Positions 44,559 through 53,000 of a stretch of 64,000 nt of DNA are shown in pieces. Numbering within the stretch: position 1 is the first letter of the stretch; each line of letters opens with the position of its first letter. The position numbers were made by a program, and so were the translations under genes. This DNA is from Mucilaginibacter jinjuensis (GTDB lineage: Bacteria > Bacteroidota > Bacteroidia > Sphingobacteriales > Sphingobacteriaceae): the NCBI RefSeq assembly GCF_028596025.1, contig NZ_CP117167.1, positions 6,014,001 to 6,078,000 on the forward strand, given 5' to 3'. Under the pieces are notes generated by a model. That model was not told the origin of the DNA. It worked only from the letters and a program-made list of their open reading frames with translations, and searched no databases.

Positions 44559-45884
44559 ATGCCCCGATACCTGCTTAAATGGCTGGCCGTTGCCCTATTT
44601 ATTTGCCTGGCGCTAAACGTTTGCCAAGCTGGTAAAATACGTACGCGCAAGATAAAAAAGCTATTTAAACACTCCGTTATATTTAATACGCATTTTACCG
44701 GCTTTGCTTTATACGATATTGATAAACAACAAACTGTTTATGAGCTTAATGCCGATCATTATTTCACTCCGGCATCAAACACTAAACTGTTTACGTTTTA
44801 TACCTGCTTAAAGATGCTGTCAGATTCGGTACCTGCACTAAAGTATAGTATCCGTAATGATTCCCTCTTGTTTTGGGGAACCGGCGACCCTTCTTTTTTA
44901 CATACCGAACTTAAAGGCACAAACGCTTATAATTTTTTGAAGCAAAGTGATAAAAAACTATTCTTTTGCCTCGGCCAATATCAAAACAACATATACGGAA
45001 CAGGCTGGGCATGGGACGATTATAACGACTATTACAACGCCGAAATAAACGAACTGCCTGTTTACGATAACCTGGTAACCATATATGCAGATACAAATAA
45101 ACAATTACAAACAATCCCCGCCTACTTTAGCCGTTTTTTAACTACAGATAGCAGCTACCGCCCTACAAACTACAGGCTTAATCGAAACTTTTTAAGCAAT
45201 GAGATCATCTCTCCATCTACGCCTGCCCCAACCCATTTTAAGCAGGAAATTCCCTGGAAGACAAGTAACGAACTTATTGCCCAACTTTTGCAGGATACGC
45301 TGAAAAAAACTGTTGGCATATTAAACATTAATCTACCACCGAATGCCAAAGTGATCTACAATATAAACACTGACACCGTTTACCGCCACATGTTACAAGC
45401 CAGCGATAACTTTATGGCAGAGCAACTTTTATTAAGCTGTTCATCCGTAAAATTTAGTTACCTCAATACAGATTCGGTAAGGCAATATGCCATCCGCAAT
45501 TATTTAAATGATTTGCCTGATAAACCACAATGGGCAGATGGCTCTGGCCTATCGAGGTTAAACCTTTTTACCCCAAGAAGTATTATAGTATTATTGAACA
45601 AGATACGCGGGCAAGTGAATAATGACGATTTATTACACAGCATGCTTTCTGCCGGAGGGGTAAGCGGCACACTACGCAATGCTTATAAAACAGATAACGG
45701 CCAACCTTTTGTATGGGGAAAAACAGGGTCGTTATCAAACAATTACAACCAGAGTGGTTATTTAATAACCCGCAAAGGCCACAGGCTCGCTTATTGCTTT
45801 ATGAATAATAATTATGTTGACAGCACCCGCTCCGTTCGCGATGAAATGGCCCGGGTAATTACTTATATTCACGATAACTTTTAA
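44559..45884 (+). CDS. D-alanyl-D-alanine carboxypeptidase/endopeptidase (PBP4, S13 family)
   Basis: 441 residues with a signal peptide (ends NVCQAG). The three penicillin-binding motifs are present: SNTK (Ser73-Lys76), SDN (ASDNFMAEQL) and KTG (VWGKTGSLSN). The long insert between motif 1 and 2 is typical of class C PBP4/DacB. It trims or cuts peptidoglycan cross-links in the periplasm. A small lipoprotein gene follows after 4 bases. Confidence 0.93.
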   Translation: MPRYLLKWLAVALFICLALNVCQAGKIRTRKIKKLFKHSVIFNTHFTGFALYDIDKQQTVYELNADHYFTPASNTKLFTFYTCLKMLSDSVPALKYSIRNDSLLFWGTGDPSFLHTELKGTNAYNFLKQSDKKLFFCLGQYQNNIYGTGWAWDDYNDYYNAEINELPVYDNLVTIYADTNKQLQTIPAYFSRFLTTDSSYRPTNYRLNRNFLSNEIISPSTPAPTHFKQEIPWKTSNELIAQLLQDTLKKTVGILNINLPPNAKVIYNINTDTVYRHMLQASDNFMAEQLLLSCSSVKFSYLNTDSVRQYAIRNYLNDLPDKPQWADGSGLSRLNLFTPRSIIVLLNKIRGQVNNDDLLHSMLSAGGVSGTLRNAYKTDNGQPFVWGKTGSLSNNYNQSGYLITRKGHRLAYCFMNNNYVDSTRSVRDEMARVITYIHDNF

Positions 45885-45888
45885 CGTA

Positions 45889-46305
45889 ATGAAACCTATC
45901 GCCCTGCTTCTAATAGTGCTGGCATTGGCCGGCTGCAAATCGCAAAAAGAAAACCGCACCAAATGCGGCAGCGTTATTTGCACCAATGAATTTGTAATGA
46001 TCCCCGTTAATGTAATTGCCACCAAGAGCAGCCAGATAGAGTTTAAAACGTATAAAGTAATTGATGTAGCCACAGGCAAAGAAGTTAAGAACAACGGCTT
46101 TGCAGGCAAAAACAGCCCCAATACGATCATTGTAGCCGACGATGGCCATCGCAAAAACTTTCCCGAAAAAGGCGAAGACCTTCAATTGCTAATAACCCGT
46201 AAAGATGACCGGGTGGTTAAAGTTGATTATAAAATTTCTGGTGGCCCCTGTGCCTGCCATGTAAGTAAATTGAGTGGGCCGGATGAGGTTGATTTGGATC
46301 AGTGA
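45889..46305 (+). CDS. Small lipoprotein of unknown function
   Basis: 138 residues with lipobox LALAGC (Cys16). The mature part is a small beta-rich domain with cysteine pairs in KCGSVIC and GPCACHV. No family is recognised. It starts 4 bases after the PBP4-type gene and is surely co-transcribed with it, so a link to peptidoglycan trimming is possible but unproven. Confidence 0.82.
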   Translation: MKPIALLLIVLALAGCKSQKENRTKCGSVICTNEFVMIPVNVIATKSSQIEFKTYKVIDVATGKEVKNNGFAGKNSPNTIIVADDGHRKNFPEKGEDLQLLITRKDDRVVKVDYKISGGPCACHVSKLSGPDEVDLDQ

Positions 46306-46420
46306 ATTTAGTTTTGAATTAGTGAGTTGTGAGGGTGTGAATAGAGAGCGTATCATGCTAAAGCGCGTAGGCTGTCATGTTGAGGCACTCGAAACATGTG
46401 CGGAGGGAAAATACACATGC

Positions 46421-46498
46421 AAATCCGTTTTCCATTAGGAAGGGCGAGTGAATTATGATCGTCAGTGGATGTTCTTTTTCTTTTCTCTCAAAAGAAAT
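46421..46498 (+). repeat. Composite-repeat left module (M1), partial copy
   Basis: AAATCCGTTTTCCATTAGGA ... GTCAGTGGATG ... CTTTTCTCTCAAAAGAAA, as at 2451-2556, 52767-52980 and 62688-62900. It ends early, inside the AAAGTAACC block. Confidence 0.68.
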
Positions 46499-46508
46499 TC
46501 ACTCTTGT

Positions 46509-46759
46509 TTTGTCATCCAGCTATAGCGAAGGATCTTCTTCGTCAAGTTGTTTGAACCAGAATTTACTGAATTAAAGAATTAACAGAATGCAAAATGCAT
46601 CTCACAGAAGATTCTTAATGCGGTGTTTGTTTTGCGGGTATTAATGGGCTCCTATCGTCGGCTCTTCATTACATTCAGAATGACAAAAAGTGAAGTGAAA
46701 AATTCCGGAAATTCTTTAATTCAGCAAATTCAGGTTCAGATTATAAATTCAGGTTCAAG
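46509..46759. repeat. Mosaic of dispersed repeats between the lipoprotein gene and the tRNA-like element
   Basis: Contains GTCATCCAGCTATAGCGAAG with GATCTTCTTCG, the inverted AATTCTTTAATTCAG block (46552-46596), GAAGATTCTT...TTCAGAATGACAAAA, and a second direct copy of the AATTCTTTAATTCAG block (46701-46759). No gene is supported between 46306 and 46845. Confidence 0.6.
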
Positions 46760-46800
46760 ACAAACAAAAACCCCTATATACAGCAAAGCCCCTGATGGGC

Positions 46801-46840
46801 AGGGGACTTTTACTAACCAATTATAAACCTAAATTATGAG
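46801..46840 (+). promoter_or_regulatory. Orphan 5' leader sequence
   Basis: AGGGGACTTTTACTAACCAA followed by TTATAAACCTAAATTATGAG closely matches the 40 bases before and at the ATG of the small secreted gene at 62366. A hairpin CCCCTG/CAGGGG lies just upstream (46789-46805). Here the ATG opens only 15 codons before a stop and runs straight into the tRNA-like element, so the leader has lost its gene. Confidence 0.55.
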
Positions 46841-46845
46841 AAGAG

Positions 46846-46956
46846 CTGTTGGGGAAGGATTCGAACCTCCACAGAGTAGTTAGCCCTTACGGGTTTCCCA
46901 TATTCTCCGCCACCGGGACAAGGAGGTGTGTCTGCCAAAAATTTCACCACCCAACA
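46846..46956 (-). tRNA. Atypical tRNA-like element (tRNA-Leu-like arms, 111 nt)
   Basis: On the minus strand, the 7-base acceptor TGTTGGG/CCCAACA pairs perfectly. The D-arm GTGAAATTTTTGGCAGACAC resembles that of bacterial tRNA-Leu, and the T-arm GGAGG-TTCGAAT-CCTTC is canonical with one G-U pair. The middle is odd. The best anticodon arm, CCTCC-TTGTCCC-GGTGG, has a T-T mismatch and would place GTC in the anticodon. The variable region is about 39 bases instead of about 15, with a CGGAG/CTCTG stem and inner CCC-GTAA-GGG hairpin. CCA is not encoded. It may be a tRNA-Leu with an insertion, a pseudo-tRNA, or a tRNA remnant at an integration site. Confidence 0.5.
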
Positions 46957-47109
46957 TTGTTTTTTTATTTAAGAACGCGCCCGTCATTTCCGACTTGCTT
47001 ATTACAAATCTAACGTTGACAAGCATTCCTTGCAAATATTTCAATGAAATAATTTTATTTTTATTCAAATTTTAATTAGACTTGTGATTAAATAATGAAT
47101 TGAAAATTT

Positions 47110-47586
47110 ATGCCTCACAAAAAAGCTCAAAATTTAGAAATTGACAATCTCGATATCCAGATTTTGTCAATATTGATGAACAATGCAACTACACCTTACA
47201 CTGAAATTGCAAAAGAGTTAATTGTATCGGGCGGCACAATCCACGTGAGGATGAAAAAGCTGGAGGAGATGGGTGTTATAAAAGGTGCCAGCCTCGAAGT
47301 AGATCCTCAGAAGTTAGGTTTTGATATTACGGCCTTTTTAGGTATTTACCTGGAGAAAGGCTCGCAATACAACGAAGCCGTAAAACGCCTTAAAGAAGTA
47401 AAGGAAATTGTTGAACTGTATTACACTACAGGCAGCTGGAGTATCTTTGCCAAAATTGTTTGCCATGATACCACCCACCTGCGCGAAGTGTTAAACGAAC
47501 GCATACAAAGCGTACCCGGCATACAGCGTACCGAAACCTTTATCTCGTTAGAAGAAAGCGTAAAAAGGCAGATTAGTTTAGACTAA
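47110..47586 (+). CDS. Lrp/AsnC family transcriptional regulator
   Basis: 158 residues. An N-terminal winged helix (LDIQILSILMNNATTPYTEI, then a recognition helix GGTIHVRMKKLEEMG) is joined to a C-terminal RAM ligand/oligomer domain. Members respond to amino acids and control metabolism. The coding region ends 1 base before the convergent tex gene ends. The 150 bases upstream are very AT-rich, as expected for a promoter region. Confidence 0.94.
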   Translation: MPHKKAQNLEIDNLDIQILSILMNNATTPYTEIAKELIVSGGTIHVRMKKLEEMGVIKGASLEVDPQKLGFDITAFLGIYLEKGSQYNEAVKRLKEVKEIVELYYTTGSWSIFAKIVCHDTTHLREVLNERIQSVPGIQRTETFISLEESVKRQISLD

Positions 47587-47587
47587 C

Positions 47588-49831
47588 CTACCTGAACTTG
47601 TTTTTTAGTGCAGCCAGTTTACTCTGCATATCCATCTCGGGCTCTTCTCTCCTTTGTTGAGGTTTAGCCTGTGGTTGTGCTGTTCTTTTAATTCTGTTCT
47701 CTGGTTCGTCAGATTTCATGGATAATGAGATCCTTTTGCGGTTTGCATCAACCTCTGTAACAGTAACCATTACCTGCTGATGTACTTTTAGTACCTCGTT
47801 AGGGTCTTTAATAAAGCGATTGGTTATCTGGCTCAGGTGTACCAAACCGTCCTGATGTACACCTATATCTACAAACGCTCCAAAGTTGGTGATATTGGTT
47901 ACTATACCCGGCAGTTTCATGCCGGTTTTTAAGTCATTTATTGTATTTACACCTTCGGTAAAGCTAAAAGCTTCAAACTTTTCGCGCGGATCGAGGCCTG
48001 GTTTTGCCAGCTCGGCCATAATATCGTTAAGGGTAGGTAAACCAACTGTTTCTGTAATATAATGTTTAAGCGGGATGCTGGCGCGAAGTTTACTATCGCT
48101 CATCAGGTCGCTTACCGAGCATTTCATGTCTTTTGCCATCTGCTCAACCAGGGCATAACGCTCTGGGTGAACGGCGCTGGCATCAAGCGGGTTTTCGGCA
48201 TGGCGGATGCGCAGGAAACCTGCCGCCTGCTCGTATGCTTTATCGCCCAGGCGGGCTACCTTTTTCAATTGCTCGCGTTTTTTGAAAGCTCCGTTCTGGT
48301 TACGGTAGTCAACGATGTTCTGTGCCAGTTGCGGACCCAGGCCAGATACGTAGGCAAGAATTTGTTTTGATGCCGTATTCAGCTCCACGCCTACTGCGTT
48401 AACGCAACTCATTACGGTATCATCCAATGAGGTCTGTAATTTATTTTGGTCTACATCGTGCTGATACTGACCTACCCCTATTGATTTCGGGTCAATCTTT
48501 ACTAATTCAGCTAATGGGTCCATCAACCTGCGGCCGATTGATACTGCACCACGCACCGTAATATCTTGCTCAGGGAATTCTTCGCGCGCAGCCTCTGATG
48601 CCGAGTAGATAGATGCACCGCTTTCATTCACCATTACCATGGTTACACCTGTCAGGTTCAGGTTTTTGACGAATAGTTCCGTTTCACGGCCGGCAGTACC
48701 GTTACCAATGGCAATGGCTTCGGTCTGATATTTCTCAACTATATGCTTCAGTGTTTTCTCAGCCTCTTTCTGCTGACCAGCACCTGTATGCGGGAATATT
48801 GCAGTGTACTCTAACAGTTTCCCCTGCTCATCCAATGCCACCACTTTACAACCAGTGCGGAAACCTGGATCAATCGCAATTAAACGTTTCTGACCAAGCG
48901 GCGCCGCCAGTAAAAGCTGACGGGCATTCTCTGCAAACACACGGATCGCTTCTTCATCAGCTTTCTTTTTAGTTAGCAAACGTACCTCTGTTTCCATCGA
49001 TGGTTTCAGCAGTCGTTTATAGCTATCGCTTGCCGCCAGTTTAACCTGTGCAGCAGCCGGGTTGTTGGCGGTTACAAAAGTTCTGTCCAGCAAATCAATC
49101 GCCTCTTCTTCCTGTGGTTGGATATCAAGGTATAAGATTTCTTCTTTCTCGGCACGGCGCATAGCCAGTACCCGGTGCGAGGGTGCAGAAGTAAGTGGTT
49201 CTGTCCAGTCGAAATAATCTTTGTACTTAATCCCCACCTCTTCTTTACCCGGAATCACCTTAGATTGAAACGTGCCCTTGTTTAAAAACAGATCGCGCAT
49301 TTTAGCACGCACTTCTGCATTTTCGCTGATTACCTCGGCGATGATATCTCTTGCACCGGCCAAAGCTTCGGCAGTATTGTTTACACCTTTTTCAGCATCA
49401 ATATAAGTTGTGGCATCCAGTTCAGGATCGCCTTTACCCTGGGCCAGTAACAGATCGGCCAGGGGCTGCAAACCTTTTTCGCGGGCCATGCTGGCGCGGG
49501 TTTTACGTTTAGGGCGATATGGCAGATAGATATCTTCCAGCGCCACCATCGTTTCGGCATCATTTACCTGCTTTTCCAACTCCGGCGTTATTTTGCCAAG
49601 CTCGGTAAGTGATTTCAAGATAGCTTCACGGCGTTTATCCAGTTCGCGCAGTTGCTGCACGCGGTCGCGGATGGCGGCCACCTGTACCTCATCCAAAGAG
49701 CCTGTAAGCTCTTTGCGGTAACGGGAGATAAACGGCACAGTAGCGCCCTCATCTAATAAGTCGACAGTGGTGCTAACTTGTTTAGAGGAAATAGAAAGTT
49801 CCTGCGCTATCTTGATGTAATGATCTGGCAT
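47588..49831 (-). CDS. Tex family RNA-binding transcription accessory protein
   Basis: 747 residues, the usual length. It has an N-terminal helical domain (GATVPFISRYRKELTGSLDE), a YqgF/RNase H-like domain (IAIDPGFRTGCKVVALD), helix-hairpin-helix region (GLGPQLAQNIVDYRNQNGAF) and a C-terminal S1 RNA-binding domain (GIVTNITNFGAFVDIGVHQD). Tex binds nucleic acid and influences transcription and stress survival. A basic, Gln-rich tail follows the S1 domain. Confidence 0.96.
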   Translation of the reverse strand: MPDHYIKIAQELSISSKQVSTTVDLLDEGATVPFISRYRKELTGSLDEVQVAAIRDRVQQLRELDKRREAILKSLTELGKITPELEKQVNDAETMVALEDIYLPYRPKRKTRASMAREKGLQPLADLLLAQGKGDPELDATTYIDAEKGVNNTAEALAGARDIIAEVISENAEVRAKMRDLFLNKGTFQSKVIPGKEEVGIKYKDYFDWTEPLTSAPSHRVLAMRRAEKEEILYLDIQPQEEEAIDLLDRTFVTANNPAAAQVKLAASDSYKRLLKPSMETEVRLLTKKKADEEAIRVFAENARQLLLAAPLGQKRLIAIDPGFRTGCKVVALDEQGKLLEYTAIFPHTGAGQQKEAEKTLKHIVEKYQTEAIAIGNGTAGRETELFVKNLNLTGVTMVMVNESGASIYSASEAAREEFPEQDITVRGAVSIGRRLMDPLAELVKIDPKSIGVGQYQHDVDQNKLQTSLDDTVMSCVNAVGVELNTASKQILAYVSGLGPQLAQNIVDYRNQNGAFKKREQLKKVARLGDKAYEQAAGFLRIRHAENPLDASAVHPERYALVEQMAKDMKCSVSDLMSDSKLRASIPLKHYITETVGLPTLNDIMAELAKPGLDPREKFEAFSFTEGVNTINDLKTGMKLPGIVTNITNFGAFVDIGVHQDGLVHLSQITNRFIKDPNEVLKVHQQVMVTVTEVDANRKRISLSMKSDEPENRIKRTAQPQAKPQQRREEPEMDMQSKLAALKNKFR

Positions 49832-49906
49832 TCGATGTTCAATTTTAAAGAGTGCAAAGTTGAAGCTATAAGTACAGAAGTCAAAATTATTTTTCAGTTA
49901 ACTTTC

Positions 49907-50005
49907 GGTTGTCGGTTATCAGTTGTCTGTTGTCGGGAGAACGCAGAAACATCTACGACTAACAGAGTTTTTTACCCACAACTGATAACAGACAACCGAC
50001 AACAA
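49907..50005. repeat. Inverted repeat of GTTGTC/GTTATCAGTTGT units
   Basis: GTTATCAGTTGT (49915-49926) is exactly inverted at 49978-49989. Both arms carry extra GTTGTCGG/CCGACAAC blocks in different order, so the arms are shuffled versions of the same short units. It lies between tex and the 73-residue gene and directly abuts the latter's promoter box. Confidence 0.6.
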
Positions 50006-50006
50006 T

Positions 50007-50014
50007 TATCTTTG
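50007..50014 (+). promoter_or_regulatory. -7 box of the 73-residue gene, near-leaderless
   Basis: TATCTTTG matches the consensus and lies 6 bases before the ATG at 50021. The transcript should start within 1-3 bases of the ATG. The upstream TTG is not clear. Confidence 0.5.
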
Positions 50015-50020
50015 TACCCT

Positions 50021-50242
50021 ATGGATCAGTACGCGCAACGGATGTATGAAATGAAGCTGGAAGAAATTTACAGGGGCTCGAGTTGGATCCCGGATGAGAT
50101 TTCTCTGCCCGATTTTCTCGCTTTATTTCCGGTTGAATTTAAAGACGGTAAAGCCATCCGCCCCGATAAACCCAAAGATTTTGATTTTGACCGCGATACT
50201 TACCTGGCCATTATGGTGGCGTTTAGGCAGGCCTTTAGTTGA
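50021..50242 (+). CDS. Small conserved hypothetical protein, 73 residues
   Basis: Product starts MDQYAQRMYEMKLEEIYRGS and ends TYLAIMVAFRQAFS. It is acidic, soluble and without signal peptide. I place the start at 50021 because a TATCTTTG box lies just before it; a longer reading frame to 49778 runs through the inverted repeat and is rejected. No family recognised. Confidence 0.68.
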   Translation: MDQYAQRMYEMKLEEIYRGSSWIPDEISLPDFLALFPVEFKDGKAIRPDKPKDFDFDRDTYLAIMVAFRQAFS

Positions 50243-50254
50243 TCTTAGGATGTA

Positions 50255-50668
50255 TTAATTAACCCTAAATTCGCTGGAAACAACAACCTTTTCTGTTGCT
50301 GTAGCAGCAGCGCCATAATTCATTTTTAAACGGAAAACCTTGCCGTTCTTCAGAAACATCAAAGGAATTTTTGCCAGCACGTATGTTCCCAAAACCGGCT
50401 TTGAAGCGTTTGCTTTTTTAACAGCAGCCGCCCTGTCCGGAACATCTGAAGAGATATCCAAAACCACTTCCCGCCATTTATTATCCAAAAGCTGCTCGAG
50501 CCCTACGTAATAATAAACTACCTGTGGGCTTAATAATTGGTATTTTACAGTTTCATTTTTTTTAAACGCAGTGCCGTTAAGCACCTTAATAACAGTTGCG
50601 CCCGGCTGTGCCTTACAGGATATGCAAAGACTTAACAGTGCCGAAATAATAAGCAGTTTTAGTTTCAT
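50255..50668 (-). CDS. Small lipoprotein downstream of the Tlde1-like gene (possible immunity protein)
   Basis: 137 residues with signal and lipobox CISC (Cys18). The mature part is predominantly beta, with FRLKMNYGAAATATEKVVVS near the end. No family is recognised. It starts 8 bases after the peptidoglycan enzyme gene, so both come from one mRNA. A periplasm-facing lipoprotein paired with a leaderless cell-wall enzyme is the arrangement of an effector-immunity pair, but ordinary co-regulation is also possible. Confidence 0.75.
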   Translation of the reverse strand: MKLKLLIISALLSLCISCKAQPGATVIKVLNGTAFKKNETVKYQLLSPQVVYYYVGLEQLLDNKWREVVLDISSDVPDRAAAVKKANASKPVLGTYVLAKIPLMFLKNGKVFRLKMNYGAAATATEKVVVSSEFRVN

Positions 50669-50676
50669 CTGATTTT

Positions 50677-51312
50677 TTATTTATCGCTTTCGCCGTAAGT
50701 GCTGGTATCAACATTGGCATAATCTACCATTAGTGCAACTTTTGTAAATGATTGGCGGGCTTTCATCAGCAAATCAAATATATGCGGGCTTGTTTCAATG
50801 CAACCGTGCGAATAGCCTTTGTGCGAGTCGTGTAAATAGAAATTGCTGCGGCCAAAGGTTTGTGTGCCTCTGTCGGCAAACAACCGGGCCCGCGTATTTC
50901 CCCAACCCGGATAAATCAGGGTGTGGCCGCCAACCACAACAGAGCCTGGTATTTTTTCAATTCCGCCTTCGGGGTTGGCCAGCAATTCGCCGGTGCGGCT
51001 ATCGTGCTTTGCAACCCGTGCCGGGTTGGGCATCAGCAAAACCCAGTATTTACCTTCGGGAAGCGGGCCATAATCTTTAGTGCTTTCATAACGCGCTCGC
51101 TGATACCCCGGTGCGCCCGAAGATGCTTTATATTTAGCTACAACCATTCCCTTCTGTCCGTACGACCCTCTGTAGCAATAAACAAATGCACCATCATATT
51201 CTAACCAAATGGAGGCATTATCCTGAAAATGATCGTCAAGACCATAAGAATGGGCGTTAGTTTTTAAAATTGCTGCTAAGGTTCTGGTTTCCGATTCGGT
51301 TAGGTTTTCCAT
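50677..51312 (-). CDS. DUF2778/Tlde1-like peptidoglycan L,D-transpeptidase-fold enzyme
   Basis: 211 residues with no signal peptide. The C-terminal half carries TFGRSNFYLHDSHKGYSHGC then IE, with the His and Cys of a catalytic dyad in the spacing of the DUF2778/Tlde1 group. DYGPLPEGKYWVLL is the strand before it. Tlde1 proteins act on peptidoglycan stem peptides as L,D-carboxypeptidase/transpeptidase and are known as type VI effectors. The lack of a signal peptide means that another route would be needed to reach the wall. No type VI genes are visible in this window. Confidence 0.75.
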   Translation of the reverse strand: MENLTESETRTLAAILKTNAHSYGLDDHFQDNASIWLEYDGAFVYCYRGSYGQKGMVVAKYKASSGAPGYQRARYESTKDYGPLPEGKYWVLLMPNPARVAKHDSRTGELLANPEGGIEKIPGSVVVGGHTLIYPGWGNTRARLFADRGTQTFGRSNFYLHDSHKGYSHGCIETSPHIFDLLMKARQSFTKVALMVDYANVDTSTYGESDK

Positions 51313-51431
51313 ATTGAGGTTCAGATTGTTTAACCTTAACGAAAAACAAAGCCAAATGTTTTACCCAAAAGAAATACGCCGAAGTGAAATCAATATCCCA
51401 TTGTCTATATCAAAGCTTAGAAACTCCCTCT

Positions 51432-52607
51432 TTACAAATAACTCAGCCACCAATCTTTCCTTCTTTGCTTTACTTTCATAAACCAGCGGCAAGGGAAATA
51501 GAGGATTGCTACAATGATGATCCATATCAAGTAAATCACTGGCAAATCGAAGCCCCAACCTTTAGGGATGCTCATGCCCGCATCCTGCAATTGCTTTATG
51601 GTGAAACCCATTGATAGGGCAACGATAATCTGCGAAATATGCACCAAGTAAATATGCGGCACATAATAAAAGAAAGGCACGCGACCATAAACGGTAAATA
51701 TGCGGGTAAGCCAGTTGTTAACATGCTCTAAACCTGCAAGTGCAAGGATAGAGATTCCTAAGGTCATCAACAGGTATAATAACGACGGTGGATATTTCTG
51801 GCATTTAATAACCGCCAGTATGTTTTTCCACCATACATGCTGTTGTTCCCATGGGAAAGGATCGCCGTAAATATTAAACACTCGTAGGATTAAGAACAAG
51901 GCGAGGCAGCCTAACCCAATTTTTATAAACAAAGCTTGCCGTACTTTAGGCTCCAGCTTAAAGAAGGTGCCGAAACCATATCCTGCCGCCATTACGCCAA
52001 TCCAGGGCACTATAGGATAAAGCAGAAATATAGATTCGTAGCTATTAATCTGGTAAAAACCTTGCTGGTGCAATATCAGCCACAACAATTGAAAATGACC
52101 GAATGAATTGGCCTTAATCCCATCGAGCGAGTTATGTCCGAATATCAATACCAACCCCACAATGGCAATGGTTCCCGGCTTTAGGTTGAGCCAGATTAAA
52201 AATGACAGGAAAAGCATACTGCAACCTATTGCCCAGATCACCTGCGCAAACATCATGTGGAAACCAATATCCAGTTGCCAGCCGAATTCGATCAGGGTAA
52301 ATTCTAACAACAACAGCCACAAGCCCCGCTTCAATAAAAAACCAGCAGCCTCATTTTTAGTAGTCCGCTTTGCAAGCGACAAAAATGCGCTGGTGCCCGA
52401 CAGAAATATAAACGTGGGCGCGCAAAAATGCGTGATCCAGCGGGTGAGGAAAAGCAATGGTGTAGTTTTACTCAGATCAAGCGGATCGAAGGGCACATTG
52501 GTAAAATAATCGCGCACATGATCAAGCGCCATAATAATCATGATAATACCACGCAGGGTATCAATAGAACCAATACGTTGACGGGGTTGCTTTATAGCTT
52601 CTTCCAT
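51432..52607 (-). CDS. DUF1624-family membrane protein (acyltransferase-like)
   Basis: 391 residues, about ten membrane helices. The start RIGSIDTLRGIIMIIMALDH and the following PTFIFLSG are the conserved part of DUF1624/HGSNAT-related proteins, thought to transfer acyl groups across the membrane. The catalytic His in MALDHVRD is present. The substrate is unknown. It appears to stand alone. Confidence 0.88.
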   Translation of the reverse strand: MEEAIKQPRQRIGSIDTLRGIIMIIMALDHVRDYFTNVPFDPLDLSKTTPLLFLTRWITHFCAPTFIFLSGTSAFLSLAKRTTKNEAAGFLLKRGLWLLLLEFTLIEFGWQLDIGFHMMFAQVIWAIGCSMLFLSFLIWLNLKPGTIAIVGLVLIFGHNSLDGIKANSFGHFQLLWLILHQQGFYQINSYESIFLLYPIVPWIGVMAAGYGFGTFFKLEPKVRQALFIKIGLGCLALFLILRVFNIYGDPFPWEQQHVWWKNILAVIKCQKYPPSLLYLLMTLGISILALAGLEHVNNWLTRIFTVYGRVPFFYYVPHIYLVHISQIIVALSMGFTIKQLQDAGMSIPKGWGFDLPVIYLIWIIIVAILYFPCRWFMKVKQRRKDWWLSYL

Positions 52608-52766
52608 AATTCAATTTAGGTAGCTGAATATAAGGATATTATATAAAATGAAAGATAGGTATAAATGATTTATTTATGGAGATATGGGTTGTTGGTATAC
52701 CACATGTTGTAAGTTAATTGAGCAGGCAATCATTTATCAAGTTGACTACACGCTACCTAATAATCC

Positions 52767-52980
52767 GTTTTTCATTAGGAAGGGTGCCTGGTGCATGTTT
52801 AGCCTATGGATGTACTTTCTTTTTTCTCTCAAAAAAGAAAGTACCAAAGAAAAAAGTCACAGCCGGGCCCTGTTGCTACGCGGTTTCAGTGCTTTAGCAC
52901 TACCTGTGGTTACCGCAACATTGCCAATGCTGCCAGAGAAGAGGTTATGTTCGGCAGGTGGTTGCGTCGGTATATTCTAA
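52767..52980 (+). repeat. Composite repeat, left module (M1), long copy
   Basis: Begins CCGTTTTTCATTAGGAAGGG and continues through TTTTTTCTCTCAAAAAAGAA, CAGCCGGGCCCTGTTGCTA, CTGTGGTTACCGCAACATTG and GAGGTTATGTTCGG. The same order of blocks is found at 62688-62900. Short ORFs crossing it are not genes. Confidence 0.75.
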
Positions 52981-53000
52981 AGTCGGTATATTCTAAAAAT

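Noticed and set aside
46623..46826. 67-codon ORF upstream of the tRNA-like element
   Set aside because: It runs through dispersed repeats found elsewhere in non-coding positions, so the frame is incidental.
46846..46956. tmRNA 3' end
   Set aside because: The acceptor, D and T arms form within 111 bases as in a tRNA. No tag-coding region or pseudoknots can be placed, and the D-arm is a normal tRNA-Leu type.
49778..50020. N-terminal extension of the 73-residue gene
   Set aside because: It reads through the shuffled inverted repeat and the start of tex. The TATCTTTG box just before 50021 indicates the true start.
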